Shown here: positions 30,834 to 38,721 of the stretch, in pieces
How positions within the stretch are numbered: position 1 is the stretch's first letter
Layout of the letters: each line of letters begins with the position of its first letter
Source: Pseudactinotalea sp. HY158
Lineage (GTDB): Bacteria > Actinomycetota > Actinomycetes > Actinomycetales > Beutenbergiaceae
Reading direction: 5' to 3'
NCBI RefSeq assembly: GCF_009660225.1
Contig: NZ_CP045920.1
Coordinates: 2,430,079-2,494,078 of the forward strand
Length of the DNA: 64,000 nt
The notes under the pieces: generated by a model
Databases searched by the model: none
Seen by the model: the letters and a program-made list of their open reading frames with translations, nothing else
Told to the model about the DNA's origin: nothing
Program-made: the position numbers and the translations under genes

Positions 30834-31589
30834 ATGACGAAGTTCGCGGGCAGGGTGGCGATCGTGACCGGGGGCGGTTCCGGACTCGGGGAGGCGATCT
30901 CGAAGGAGCTCGCGCTCGGCGGGGCCTCGGTGGTCGTCTCGGACATCGACCTCGCCGGCGCCGAGCGCGTGGCCGGGGAGATCGCGGCGGCGGGCGGCAC
31001 GGCCTCGGCCTTCCGGCAGGACGTGGCCGACCCGGAGCAGTCCCGGCTGGCGGTGGAGTACGCGGTCGAGACCTACGGGGGGCTCCACCTCGCCGTCAAC
31101 AATGCGGGCATCGGCGGCGTGAGCGCGCCGGCCGGCGAGGTCGACCTCGCGGACTGGCAGCGGGTCATCGACATCAACCTGAACGGCGTGCTGTACGGGA
31201 TGCGCTACCAGATCCCGGAGCTGCTCAAGGATCCCCACGGCTCGGCGATCGTCAACATGGCCTCGATCCACGGCACCGTGGCGGCTCCCGGGAACGGGGC
31301 CTACACCGCGGCCAAGCACGCGGTCGTGGGGCTGACGAAGAACGCCGCCGCCGAGTACGGTGCGGCGGGCCTGCGGATCAACGCCGTCGGGCCGGGATAC
31401 ATCGTGACCCCGCTGCTCGAGAAGAACCTGCCGACCGAGGCGCTCGCGCTGCTCGCGACCAAGCACCCGCTGGGGCGGCTGGGCCGGGCGGAGGAGGTCT
31501 CGGCGCTCACGTGCTTCCTACTCTCGCCGGCGGCGAGCTTCATCACCGGCAGCTACCACCTCGTCGACGGCGGCTACACGGCCGTGTGA
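30834..31589 (+). CDS. SDR-family oxidoreductase
   Basis: A 251-residue classical short-chain dehydrogenase: VTGGGSGLGEAIS cofactor loop, AVNNAGIGG, catalytic Ser in VNMASIHG, YTAAKHAVVGLTK with Tyr and Lys, and the C-terminal FITGSYHLVDGGYTAV typical of glucose/3-oxoacyl dehydrogenase-like members. ATG 30834 follows AAGGAGCGC at ideal spacing. Substrate unknown. A strong hairpin lies just after the stop. Confidence 0.94.
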   Translation: MTKFAGRVAIVTGGGSGLGEAISKELALGGASVVVSDIDLAGAERVAGEIAAAGGTASAFRQDVADPEQSRLAVEYAVETYGGLHLAVNNAGIGGVSAPAGEVDLADWQRVIDINLNGVLYGMRYQIPELLKDPHGSAIVNMASIHGTVAAPGNGAYTAAKHAVVGLTKNAAAEYGAAGLRINAVGPGYIVTPLLEKNLPTEALALLATKHPLGRLGRAEEVSALTCFLLSPAASFITGSYHLVDGGYTAV

Positions 31590-31598
31590 GGTCGGCAT

Positions 31599-31627
31599 CC
31601 CGCGGGGCGGCCGCACCGCCCCGCGGG
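31599..31627. terminator. 12-bp GC hairpin between convergent genes
   Basis: CCCGCGGGGCGG (31599-31610) and CCGCCCCGCGGG (31616-31627) pair perfectly around a five-base loop, between the SDR stop and the stop of the secreted protein; probably terminates both. Confidence 0.75.
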
Positions 31628-31636
31628 TTCACGGGG

Positions 31637-32368
31637 TCACAGGTAGGCGCAGGCGCCGCCGGTGTCGCTGTGGCCGATGAACACCTTGCGCCAGAAGTGC
31701 ATCGAGTAGCTGCCGGTGCCCAGCGCCGTGGTGATCGAGGACCGGTCCCCGTAGCCGAGCGTCGAGCTCCCGCTCGTGGCCATCGTCGTGCCCCGCGGGC
31801 AGCCCGACAGGGAGGAGATCTTGTACAGGCGCGAGAACCCGTTCGTGGTGCCGGAGCCGTAGTAGGTGTAGGAGCCGGTCACATACGAGCCCGACCGGGA
31901 GATGCAGGCCCGCCCGCCGGTCACGCCCTCGCACGAACCGGCCGCCGCGGCGAACGCGCCGGCCGGCATCGGGGCCTGCTGCGTGAACGCGCCGGCCGCG
32001 AGCCCGGGCGCGCAGTGCTCCTCGCGTTCCACCACGGGCAGCGCGAGGTCCGCCGGGGCCCCGAGCGCCTCGTTCGCCTCGGGGTCGACCACCTCGGTCA
32101 GGGAGACCGACGTGAGCTCGCAGCCGGCGGCCCGCGACAGCGCGGCCCAGTCCGTGCCCTCGAGCTCCGCGCGCAGGTCCCCGGCCCACGCCTGCCATTC
32201 GGCGTGGCTTCGGGTATGGACGACGCCCGCCGCCTCGCCGGGATCCGCCGCCTCACCGGCGGTGTCGGCCGCGGCCGGCAGCGAGGCCGCCGTGGCCGCG
32301 AGCGCGAGCCCCGCGAGGATGGACACGGTGAGTCCGGCGCGTCTGCGGGCCGGGGTCGAGTGGCTCAT
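31637..32368 (-). CDS. Secreted cysteine-containing protein, hypothetical
   Basis: A 243-residue exported protein from ATG 32368: basic N-terminus, hydrophobic core (LTVSILAGLALAATAASL) and a cleavage-like AAADT near residue 37. The mature part has an Ala-rich first half and a Ser/Gly/Tyr-rich second half (GSYVTGSYTYYGSGTTNG) that looks like beta structure. Six Cys residues (GCELTS, EHCAPG, GSCEGV, RACISR, SGCPRG, GACAYL) could form three disulfides. I do not recognise a family. It diverges from the ECF sigma operon, which may regulate it. Confidence 0.75.
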   Translation of the reverse strand: MSHSTPARRRAGLTVSILAGLALAATAASLPAAADTAGEAADPGEAAGVVHTRSHAEWQAWAGDLRAELEGTDWAALSRAAGCELTSVSLTEVVDPEANEALGAPADLALPVVEREEHCAPGLAAGAFTQQAPMPAGAFAAAAGSCEGVTGGRACISRSGSYVTGSYTYYGSGTTNGFSRLYKISSLSGCPRGTTMATSGSSTLGYGDRSSITTALGTGSYSMHFWRKVFIGHSDTGGACAYL

Positions 32369-32467
32369 GGGTTCCCTGATCTGCTTGACTTCATGGATTC
32401 GGGTGGTCGAGCGCCCGCACCGAGCGTAACGGGTCACCCCCTCACGCCGGAGTGTGACGCAGGTCAC

Positions 32468-32499
32468 TGTAAGGATTCGTCGGGAGCCGACATGTCATA
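32468..32499 (+). promoter_or_regulatory. Candidate ECF-type promoter of the sigma-factor operon
   Basis: TGTAAGGAT (32468-32476) followed after 17 bases by GTCATA (32494-32499) resembles ECF promoters, whose -35 often contains TGTAA and whose -10 contains GTC. It lies 24 bases upstream of the sigma gene start and would allow autoregulation. Called by eye only. Confidence 0.35.
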
Positions 32500-32522
32500 G
32501 GTATGGGTGGGACGGGAACGGA

Positions 32523-33020
32523 ATGGCGGCCAGCAGCCACGCGAGATTCGATGAGCTTTGGGCTCATCACCGCGAGCTGCTGGCCTTCATCCGCCGCCGC
32601 ACCGAACCGGACATCGCCGAGGACGTCCTGGCGGAGACCTACCTGGTCGCCTGGCGCCGAATCGACGAGGTCCCATCCGAGGAGCGGCCGTGGCTGTTCA
32701 CGGTGGCGCGCAACATCATCCGCAACAACTACCGGGCCGCGGCGCGCCGGCGAGACACCGCGGTCCGCATCGCAGAAGGCATCGTGCCCGACGACGGGAT
32801 CGAGGGGGCCATCGCGACCAGGGCCGACCTGGTCACAGCGTGGAAGCGGCTCACGGCCGGCGAGCAGGAGGTCCTGGGCATGGTCGCCTGGGACGAGCTC
32901 TCCCACCGCGAGGCGGCCCAGGTTCTCTCCATCAGCTCGAGCGCGTTCGCGGTCCGGCTGTTCCGGGCCCGACGGCGACTGCTCCATCTGATCGAACACG
33001 GTCGAGGGGAGACGACATGA
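32523..33020 (+). CDS. ECF-family RNA polymerase sigma factor
   Basis: A 165-residue sigma-70-family protein with only regions 2 and 4. Region 2 includes DIAEDVLAETYLVAWRRID and RPWLFTVARNIIRNNYR (core polymerase and -10 binding). Region 4 is the HTH LTAGEQEVLGMVAWDELSH with REAAQVLSISSSAFAVRL. ATG 32523 follows GGGACGGGAACGG. It overlaps the next gene by four bases (ATGA), as sigma/anti-sigma pairs usually do. Confidence 0.93.
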   Translation: MAASSHARFDELWAHHRELLAFIRRRTEPDIAEDVLAETYLVAWRRIDEVPSEERPWLFTVARNIIRNNYRAAARRRDTAVRIAEGIVPDDGIEGAIATRADLVTAWKRLTAGEQEVLGMVAWDELSHREAAQVLSISSSAFAVRLFRARRRLLHLIEHGRGETT

Positions 33021-33844
33021 GGCAGGACCAAGCGGGCCAGGGCCCGCTGCTCGACGCCCTGGGGGAGCTCGACCCGGCGGCCGGGCTCACGGTGGACTCG
33101 GCGGCGCTGCGCGCCCGCATCGACGCGCGGATCGCGGCCGACGAGGTGGTCGACATCGAATCGATCGTGCCCGCCCGCCGCAGCCGGCACTCCATGCGGC
33201 TGGCGCTCGGGGCGGTCGGAGCCGGGGCCCTGATCGTCGCCGGGGCGATCGGCCTGAGCGGCCTCGGCGGCTCGACCGCGTATGCGGGCTGGACGGCGAC
33301 GCCCATCGAGGTGGACCCGCAGGTGATGGTGGCGGCGTGCCCGGACAGGTTGCCGCCCTGGAACGTCATGGACCCCGACGCCGACGACATCCACCTCTCC
33401 CCCGTGCTCGCCGAGCAGCGCGGGCCCTACACCCTCGCGGTCATGCTCGGCCGGGACGACGCCACGGGCCACGATCCGCTCGGGCTGTGCATGGTGAGCC
33501 AGCGCAGCGACGGCATCGTCGCCCCGTTGAGCACGACCTATCTCGACGTCGCCGCGGCCCGCGCCGAGGCCGATCCCGTGGCCGTGCAGGAGATCGTGCT
33601 CGGCTGGGGCGCCGAGGGCGGCGCGGGCACCTTCAGCGCCGTCGTGGGCACGTACGCGGCCGGGGTCACTCGGGTGCAGATCACGGACGGCGCGGGCTCG
33701 CCCATCGAGGCGAGCCTGAACGAGGGGTGGTGGGTCGCCTGGTACCCGGGCGACAACGCCCCGGGTGCGGAGCTGACGGTCACCGCCGACGGGTCGGTGC
33801 GCACCCTCGAGCTGGACTCGGTCGACTTCAGCGGCCCCGGCTGA
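33017..33844 (+). CDS. Single-pass membrane protein, probable anti-sigma factor
   Basis: A 275-residue protein with a cytoplasmic N-terminus of about 60 residues (LDALGELDPAAGLTVDSAAL, then an Arg-rich stretch), one membrane helix (about 60-85, LALGAVGAGALIVAGAIGLS) and an extracytoplasmic beta-rich domain of about 185 residues with two Cys (AACPDRL, LGLCMVS). Translationally coupled to the ECF sigma gene, so an anti-sigma or sensor role is likely, but no zinc HxxxCxxC anti-sigma motif is visible. Related actinobacterial proteins are annotated only as hypothetical. Confidence 0.7.
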   Translation: MRQDQAGQGPLLDALGELDPAAGLTVDSAALRARIDARIAADEVVDIESIVPARRSRHSMRLALGAVGAGALIVAGAIGLSGLGGSTAYAGWTATPIEVDPQVMVAACPDRLPPWNVMDPDADDIHLSPVLAEQRGPYTLAVMLGRDDATGHDPLGLCMVSQRSDGIVAPLSTTYLDVAAARAEADPVAVQEIVLGWGAEGGAGTFSAVVGTYAAGVTRVQITDGAGSPIEASLNEGWWVAWYPGDNAPGAELTVTADGSVRTLELDSVDFSGPG

Positions 33845-33886
33845 GCCGGACGGACCGCGGGCCCGCGGGGTCGATCCTCCCGGCTC
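33843..33886 (+). terminator. Candidate hairpin after the anti-sigma gene
   Basis: GAGCCGG (33843-33849) pairs with CCGGCTC (33880-33886); the loop contains the self-complementary CCGCGGGCCCGCGG (33855-33868). It starts at the stop codon. No U tract. Confidence 0.4.
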
Positions 33887-34013
33887 GGATCGGGCTATCG
33901 TTGACCCCGGACACCGGGCGCTCGTGCCCGCGGAACTCCGGCTCGATCTGGCCGCGACGTCCCCGGCAGAACTGCCGGCGACCCATCCGCCTGCCTTCCA
34001 CGAGGGATGTCCC

Positions 34014-35018
34014 GTGCCCGATCTCTCCCGCCGGACCCGCCTCCTGACGGCCGCCGGCGCCGCGGTATTACTCACCCTCGCCGCCTGCCAGGGCGGACCG
34101 GATCCCGCCGCGCGCCCCTCCCCCACGCCATCGCCCGCGAGCAGCGCCTTCCCGCTCACCGTCACGAACTGCGGCGTCGAGGTGACCCTTCCGGCCCCGC
34201 CCGAGCGGGTGGTCACGATCAAGTCGGCGGCGACGGAGCTCGTGCTCGCCCTCGGCGCGGGCGATCGGCTCGTCGGCACCGCGTTCGCCGACGGCCCGGT
34301 GCCGGACCAGTGGGCCGAGGAGGGCATCCCGGTGCTCGCCGAGAAGCTGCCCGCCGCCGAGGTCGTGCTCGCGGCGGAGCCCGACCTCATCGTCGCCGGC
34401 TGGGAGTCGAACCTCACGGCCGACGGCGTGGGCGAGCGCGACCACCTGGCCGATCTGGGCATCGCCGGGTACGTGCTCCCGGCCGCATGTCAGGAGCCGG
34501 AGTTCCAGCCGAATCCGCTCACGTTCGAGCAGGTCTTCGACCAGATCACGGAGGTCGGCCGGATCCTCGACGTCCCCGGCGCGGCGGCCGACCTCGTGGC
34601 CGAGCAGCACCGGCTGCTCGAGACCATCGAGCCCGCCACGGGCGATCTCACCGCCCTCTGGTACTCCTCCGGATCGGACACCCCGTTCGTCGGCGGGGGC
34701 ATCGGGGCTCCCGAGCTCATCATGTCGACCGCGGGCCTGACCAACATCGAGGCGGGGATCGACGACACGTGGGCCTCGGTCTCCTGGGAGGCGGTGGCCG
34801 CGGCCGATCCGGACGTCATCGTGCTCGTCGACTCGACCTGGAACACGGCGGAGCACAAGCGTGAGGTGCTCGCCGGCAATCCCGTCACGGCCGCCCTCGA
34901 CGCGGTCGCGAACGAGCGCTACCTCGTGGTGCCCTTCCCCGCGAGCGAGGCCGGGGTGCGCACGGCCTGGGCGGCGGCCGACCTCGCCGAGCAGCTGGAC
35001 GCCCTCGCGCAGGGATGA
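34014..35018 (+). CDS. ABC transporter substrate-binding lipoprotein, putative F420-0 type
   Basis: A 334-residue helical-backbone (FepB/BtuF-like) binding protein. A lipoprotein signal ends LTLAAC, with acylated Cys23. The Fe-siderophore-type domain follows (ERVVTIKSAATELVLALG, EPDLIVAGWESNL). Next to a matching permease and ATPase and convergent with cofE, it fits the actinobacterial transporter annotated as putative F420-0 transporter; that substrate is a neighbourhood prediction, never shown directly as far as I know. GTG 34014 behind GAGGGA fits the signal peptide; an upstream extension would destroy it. Confidence 0.85.
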   Translation: MPDLSRRTRLLTAAGAAVLLTLAACQGGPDPAARPSPTPSPASSAFPLTVTNCGVEVTLPAPPERVVTIKSAATELVLALGAGDRLVGTAFADGPVPDQWAEEGIPVLAEKLPAAEVVLAAEPDLIVAGWESNLTADGVGERDHLADLGIAGYVLPAACQEPEFQPNPLTFEQVFDQITEVGRILDVPGAAADLVAEQHRLLETIEPATGDLTALWYSSGSDTPFVGGGIGAPELIMSTAGLTNIEAGIDDTWASVSWEAVAAADPDVIVLVDSTWNTAEHKREVLAGNPVTAALDAVANERYLVVPFPASEAGVRTAWAAADLAEQLDALAQG

Positions 35019-35022
35019 GCCG

Positions 35023-36195
35023 ATGACCACGACCCAGCGTCCCGATCGCGGATCCAGCGCCGCGGCCCCCGGGGAGGCGGCCCCCGGGGAGGCGGTTCCG
35101 CGGCGCCGGCCGCCCGCACGGGGCCGCGGCCGGGTGGCGCTCGCGGGCTGGATCGTCGCCGGGCTCGCGCTGCTGGTCGCCTCACTCGTCGTCGCGTTGA
35201 CCATCGGGCCCGCGAACTCGACCGCGGCCGGCTCGATCGAACCGCTGCGGCCCGCCGACGTGCTCGCCTCCGCCGCCCACCACGTCCGGGAGGCGCTCGC
35301 CGCGATCGGCCTCGGCGGGGATCCCGGCCCGGGCCCGCTCTCGGCCATCCGGGAGGCGATCGTCTGGCAGGGCCGCGCGCCGCGCATCCTCGTGGCGGTC
35401 TTCGTCGGATCGGGGCTGGCGCTGGCCGGGGCCGTCATGCAGTCGGTCACCCGCAACCCGCTGGCCGACCCGTATCTGCTCGGCCTCAGTTCCGGCGCCT
35501 CGCTCGGCGCGGTGCTCGTGCTGCTGCTCGGCGTGGGGATCCTGTTGCCGGTGGCCGCGTTCGCCGGCGCGATGGCGGCCCTCCTGCTCACGCTGAGCAT
35601 CGGGGGCGGATCGGCGGCCCCGCACCGGCTCGTGCTCGCCGGGGTGGCCGTGGCCCAGGGTCTCTCGGCGCTCGTCTCGTTCGCGATCTTCACCACCGCC
35701 CGCGGCGACTCCTACCGCGACATCCTCGGCTGGCTGCTCGGCTCCCTCTCCGGTGCCACGTGGGCGGCGGTGGCGATCGCGGCCGCCGCGACGATCCTCG
35801 TGGGCGCCGTGCTCGTCGCCTCCGCCCGGACCCTCGACTCGTTCGCGTTCGGGGAGGTGACCGCGGCCTCCCTCGGCGTGCGGGTCGTGCGCTCCCGATG
35901 GCTGCTGCTCACGGCGAGCGCGCTGCTCACCGGGGCGCTGGTGAGCGTGAGCGGCTCGATCGGGTTCGTCGGCCTCGTGCTGCCCCACATGGTGCGCCTC
36001 GTCGCCGGCACCCGGCACCGGGTCGTGCTCCCCCTGGCCGCGCTCGGCGGCGGCATCTTCCTGCTCTGGGCCGACACCGCCGCGCGCACGCTGTTCGCGC
36101 CGCTCGAGGTGCCCGTGGGCATCCTCACCGCCGCGATCGGGGCGCCCGTGTTCGCCGTCCTGCTCGCCCGCCGACGTCGAGGCGGCGGCCGATGA
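35023..36195 (+). CDS. FecCD-family ABC transporter permease, putative F420-0 type
   Basis: A 390-residue permease. A Pro/Ala/Arg-rich cytoplasmic N-terminus (about 1-45) precedes roughly ten membrane segments. Family motifs are RAPRILVAVFVGSGLALAG, QSVTRNPLADPYLLGLSSG and the coupling region GFVGLVLPHMVRLVAG. Starts four bases after the binding-protein stop (ATG 35023) and overlaps the ATPase gene by four bases, so the three form one operon. Confidence 0.92.
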   Translation: MTTTQRPDRGSSAAAPGEAAPGEAVPRRRPPARGRGRVALAGWIVAGLALLVASLVVALTIGPANSTAAGSIEPLRPADVLASAAHHVREALAAIGLGGDPGPGPLSAIREAIVWQGRAPRILVAVFVGSGLALAGAVMQSVTRNPLADPYLLGLSSGASLGAVLVLLLGVGILLPVAAFAGAMAALLLTLSIGGGSAAPHRLVLAGVAVAQGLSALVSFAIFTTARGDSYRDILGWLLGSLSGATWAAVAIAAAATILVGAVLVASARTLDSFAFGEVTAASLGVRVVRSRWLLLTASALLTGALVSVSGSIGFVGLVLPHMVRLVAGTRHRVVLPLAALGGGIFLLWADTAARTLFAPLEVPVGILTAAIGAPVFAVLLARRRRGGGR

Positions 36196-37025
36196 GCGCC
36201 GCGACGTCCACCGATCTGCGTGTCACGGACCTGTGGGCCGAGCGCCTCACCTACGTGATCTCGGGCGCGCGGGCGCGCCATGAGCTGCTCTCCCGGGTCG
36301 ATCTGAGCATCGCCGCCGGCCGGATCACCGGCGTCCTCGGACCCAACGGCGCGGGCAAGTCGACGCTGCTGCGGCTCGTCATCGGTGCCCTGCGGCCGAG
36401 TTCCGGCGACCTGTGGTTCGGGGAGGCCGGCGGCATCGGGCGTCGATCATGGACGACGCTCCCGCCCCGGGTGCGCGCGCGTCAGCTCGCGATGGTCGAG
36501 CAGGATGCCCAGCCCCACGAGGACCTGACCGTGGCCGAGGTCGTCTCCCTCGGGCGGCTGCCGTTCCAGTCGCGGCTGGCCACGGCGACCGCGGCGGATG
36601 CCGAGCTCGTGACGGCCGCGATGGAGCGCACCGGGGTGCACGCGCTGGCCGACCGGTCGTTCACGACCCTCTCCGGCGGCGAGCGGCAGCGAGTGCACCT
36701 GGCGCGGGCGCTCGCCCAGTCACCGCGGGTGCTGCTGCTGGACGAGCCGGCCAATCATCTCGACCTGCGCGCGCAGCTCGATCTGCTCGAGGTCATCGGC
36801 GCGGTCGCCGCCGCCGGGGCCGGGGTGCTCGTCGCGCTGCACGACATCGCCATGGCCGCCGAGATCTGCGACGAGGTGGTCGTACTCGACGCAGGCGCCA
36901 TCGCGGCGATCGGGCCGCCCCGTGAGATCCTCACCCCCGGCCTCATCGACCGGGTGTGGGGCGTGCGGGCCGAATGGGTGCACGGCGCCACCGGTTCGGC
37001 GCTCGTGTTCAGTCCGCGCCGCTGA
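36192..37025 (+). CDS. ABC transporter ATP-binding protein, putative F420-0 type
   Basis: A 277-residue ATPase of the FepC/BtuD type. Walker [14 protein letters not shown] (about residues 50-62), Q-loop region [14 protein letters not shown], signature [15 protein letters not shown], Walker [13 protein letters not shown] and switch ALHDIAMA are all intact. Its end overlaps the convergent cofE gene by 17 bases. Confidence 0.94.
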   Translation: MSAATSTDLRVTDLWAERLTYVISGARARHELLSRVDLSIAAGRITGVLGPNGAGKSTLLRLVIGALRPSSGDLWFGEAGGIGRRSWTTLPPRVRARQLAMVEQDAQPHEDLTVAEVVSLGRLPFQSRLATATAADAELVTAAMERTGVHALADRSFTTLSGGERQRVHLARALAQSPRVLLLDEPANHLDLRAQLDLLEVIGAVAAAGAGVLVALHDIAMAAEICDEVVVLDAGAIAAIGPPREILTPGLIDRVWGVRAEWVHGATGSALVFSPRR

Positions 37026-37755
37026 CGCCCCTGCGGAACAGGTCCTCATCGGCGGTGCGCACAGCGGCGGTGGCGCCCGGGCCGTCGTCCTCGATCACGT
37101 GGGAGTGGAGGCCGCGCACGACGGCGACGGGACGGCCGGTGGTCTTGCCGCGCACGAGCTCGGCGGCGGCGGCGATCTCGTCGCCGACGGCCATGACGGT
37201 GGCCCGCAGCTCCCGGCCCTGAAGGTCGACCTGCCCGCGCAGGTCGTCGAGCACGTCGATCCCGGCCGCTCCGATCGCGATGTCGGCGGCTCCGCGGCGC
37301 CAGGGACGCCCGACGGTGTCGGTGACGAGCACCCCGAGGCGCAGGTCGAGGCGGGCGCGCAGTCCGCGTCGGAGCCGGCGGGCCGAGGCGTCCGGATCCT
37401 GCGGCAGCAGCAGCGCGGTGCCGGCCGGAACGTTCGAGGTGTCGATCCCGGCCGCGGCCGTCACGAATCCGTGCCGGGTCTCGACGATCCGCAGCACCGT
37501 GCCGTCGGGATACTCGCGGCGGGCGACCTCGCGGACCGATTCGGCGTCGATCGCCTCCTCCCGGTCCTTCGCGGCGATGAGCCGCCCCTCGGCCCGGGCG
37601 ATGATCTTCGAGGCGACCACCACGACGTCTCCGTCCCGCAGCCCCGAGGACCCGTCGGGCCACGTGAGGGTGGCGAGCGCCGGGGTGAGGAGCGCGGCGA
37701 CGTCGTCACCGCTCGTGAACACGGGGAGGCCGTCGGGGGCCTGGGCGAGGAGCAT
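37009..37755 (-). CDS. cofE: Coenzyme F420-0:L-glutamate ligase
   Basis: A 248-residue GTP-dependent ligase that adds glutamate tails to F420-0. Motifs: [17 protein letters not shown] (about residues 41-57), [35 protein letters not shown] with the metal-binding Asp, and VVRGLHSHV. The separate nitroreductase-like domain of mycobacterial FbiB is absent, as in archaeal CofE. ATG 37755 is preferred to the GTG at 37758. It is convergent with the ABC operon, which has led to that transporter being linked to F420. The LLM-class flavoprotein at 42 kb may be an F420 user. Confidence 0.93.
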   Translation of the reverse strand: MLLAQAPDGLPVFTSGDDVAALLTPALATLTWPDGSSGLRDGDVVVVASKIIARAEGRLIAAKDREEAIDAESVREVARREYPDGTVLRIVETRHGFVTAAAGIDTSNVPAGTALLLPQDPDASARRLRRGLRARLDLRLGVLVTDTVGRPWRRGAADIAIGAAGIDVLDDLRGQVDLQGRELRATVMAVGDEIAAAAELVRGKTTGRPVAVVRGLHSHVIEDDGPGATAAVRTADEDLFRRGVSGAD

Positions 37756-37873
37756 CACGGCTCCATCCTGGCAGGTACGTGACGTGCTCGATGCGCCGGG
37801 CGTGGCCGTGCGCTCCGCCTGACGGCGGGCCGGCCGACCTCATCGGCAGGCGCCGCCCCAGCGGTGATCCCGG

Positions 37874-38101
37874 TCAGTCGCGCCAATAGTTGTTCGCGGC
37901 CGCCACGGTCTGGAAGTTCGTGGCGATCACCTGCGAGGCCGCGGTGAGTGCATCGGCGTCGTTGGCGTACCCTCCCCGCAGTGCCTCCCGAGCCTCCGGG
38001 GAGGGCTGGGTGTACCCCACTCCCTTCCGCGAGAGCGTGATCGCCAATTCGAACCCCTCCTGCGGGGTTGCCGTGATGAGCGATTCCAGCCACACTGCCA
38101 T
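37874..38101 (-). CDS. Small hypothetical protein
   Basis: A 75-residue acidic, helical protein (MAVWLESLITATPQEGFEL ... ending AAANNYWRD) starting at ATG 38101 behind GGAGAAC. It has no membrane segment, signal or Cys. I do not recognise a family. The strong ribosome site and codon pattern support a real gene. It lies between cofE and the repeat-rich region before the HNH gene. Confidence 0.6.
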   Translation of the reverse strand: MAVWLESLITATPQEGFELAITLSRKGVGYTQPSPEAREALRGGYANDADALTAASQVIATNFQTVAAANNYWRD

Positions 38102-38337
38102 GCCGTTCTCCACTTCTCCTGGGGTGCGTGCGGCTCGCTCGGTCCCCCGGGCCATGGGGCCGGTGGACGCTGTGACGCGGACCGCACGCGGGTCGACGCT
38201 CGTCTCGCCATCCTCGTCAGTATTCCAGGTCGGGTACTCGGCTTCTGGGCCTATCGGGCCTTGCGGCCGCGGGCATCGGGTGTGATCCGCCCCAGGGGTT
38301 CTGTGCTTCCGGTCGGCCGGCGCCCTCCCACAGCGTC

Positions 38338-38430
38338 ACGTTCCTCCCGTAGCGCCACGTTCCTCCCGATGTCACGGTCACGACCGATGTCACGGTCACT
38401 ACCGATGCCACGGTCACTGCCGATGCCGAC
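38338..38430. repeat. 18-bp periodic array
   Basis: cacgttcctcccg occurs at 38338 and 38356; then four units of the type ccgatgYcacggtcactR start at 38367, 38385, 38403 and 38421, keeping the same 18-base phase. Nearly two helical turns per unit. Confidence 0.8.
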
Positions 38431-38565
38431 CACCCTCGTCGCGGCGGCCCACGTCGCTTCCGGATCGTCCGCCCTCGACGTCGATGCCACCGCGGCCCAC
38501 GCCGAGGCCGGTCCCGGCCGCGTCCCACTCACCCGCCCGGATCATCGACGTCAGACCGCCCGCAC

Positions 38566-38616
38566 GTCGACCATCGCTGCACCTCGACCATCGCTGCACG
38601 TCGACCAACGCTGCAC
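38566..38616. repeat. 17-bp tandem repeat, three units
   Basis: Units of the type gtcgaccatcgctgcac begin at 38566, 38583 and 38600, with few changes, about 110-155 bases upstream of the HNH gene start. Confidence 0.75.
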
Positions 38617-38721
38617 GGTTCCCTTCGATCGCTTGGAAGCCCGCCGACCTGCTCGACAATTTCTTCGAGTTGTTTCCCCGGTCGCGTTCCTGGGTGTCCT
38701 TGTACGGTTGGGGCCGGGGGA

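Larger units (their letters stand above)
38156..38721. other. 566-base repeat-rich gap upstream of the DUF222/HNH gene
   Basis: No convincing gene. It holds an 18-bp periodic stretch (38338-38430) and a 17-bp tandem triplet (38566-38616), listed separately. Short frames here have no ribosome sites and their peptides only mirror the repeats. The last 80 bases presumably hold the promoter of the HNH gene. Confidence 0.6.
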
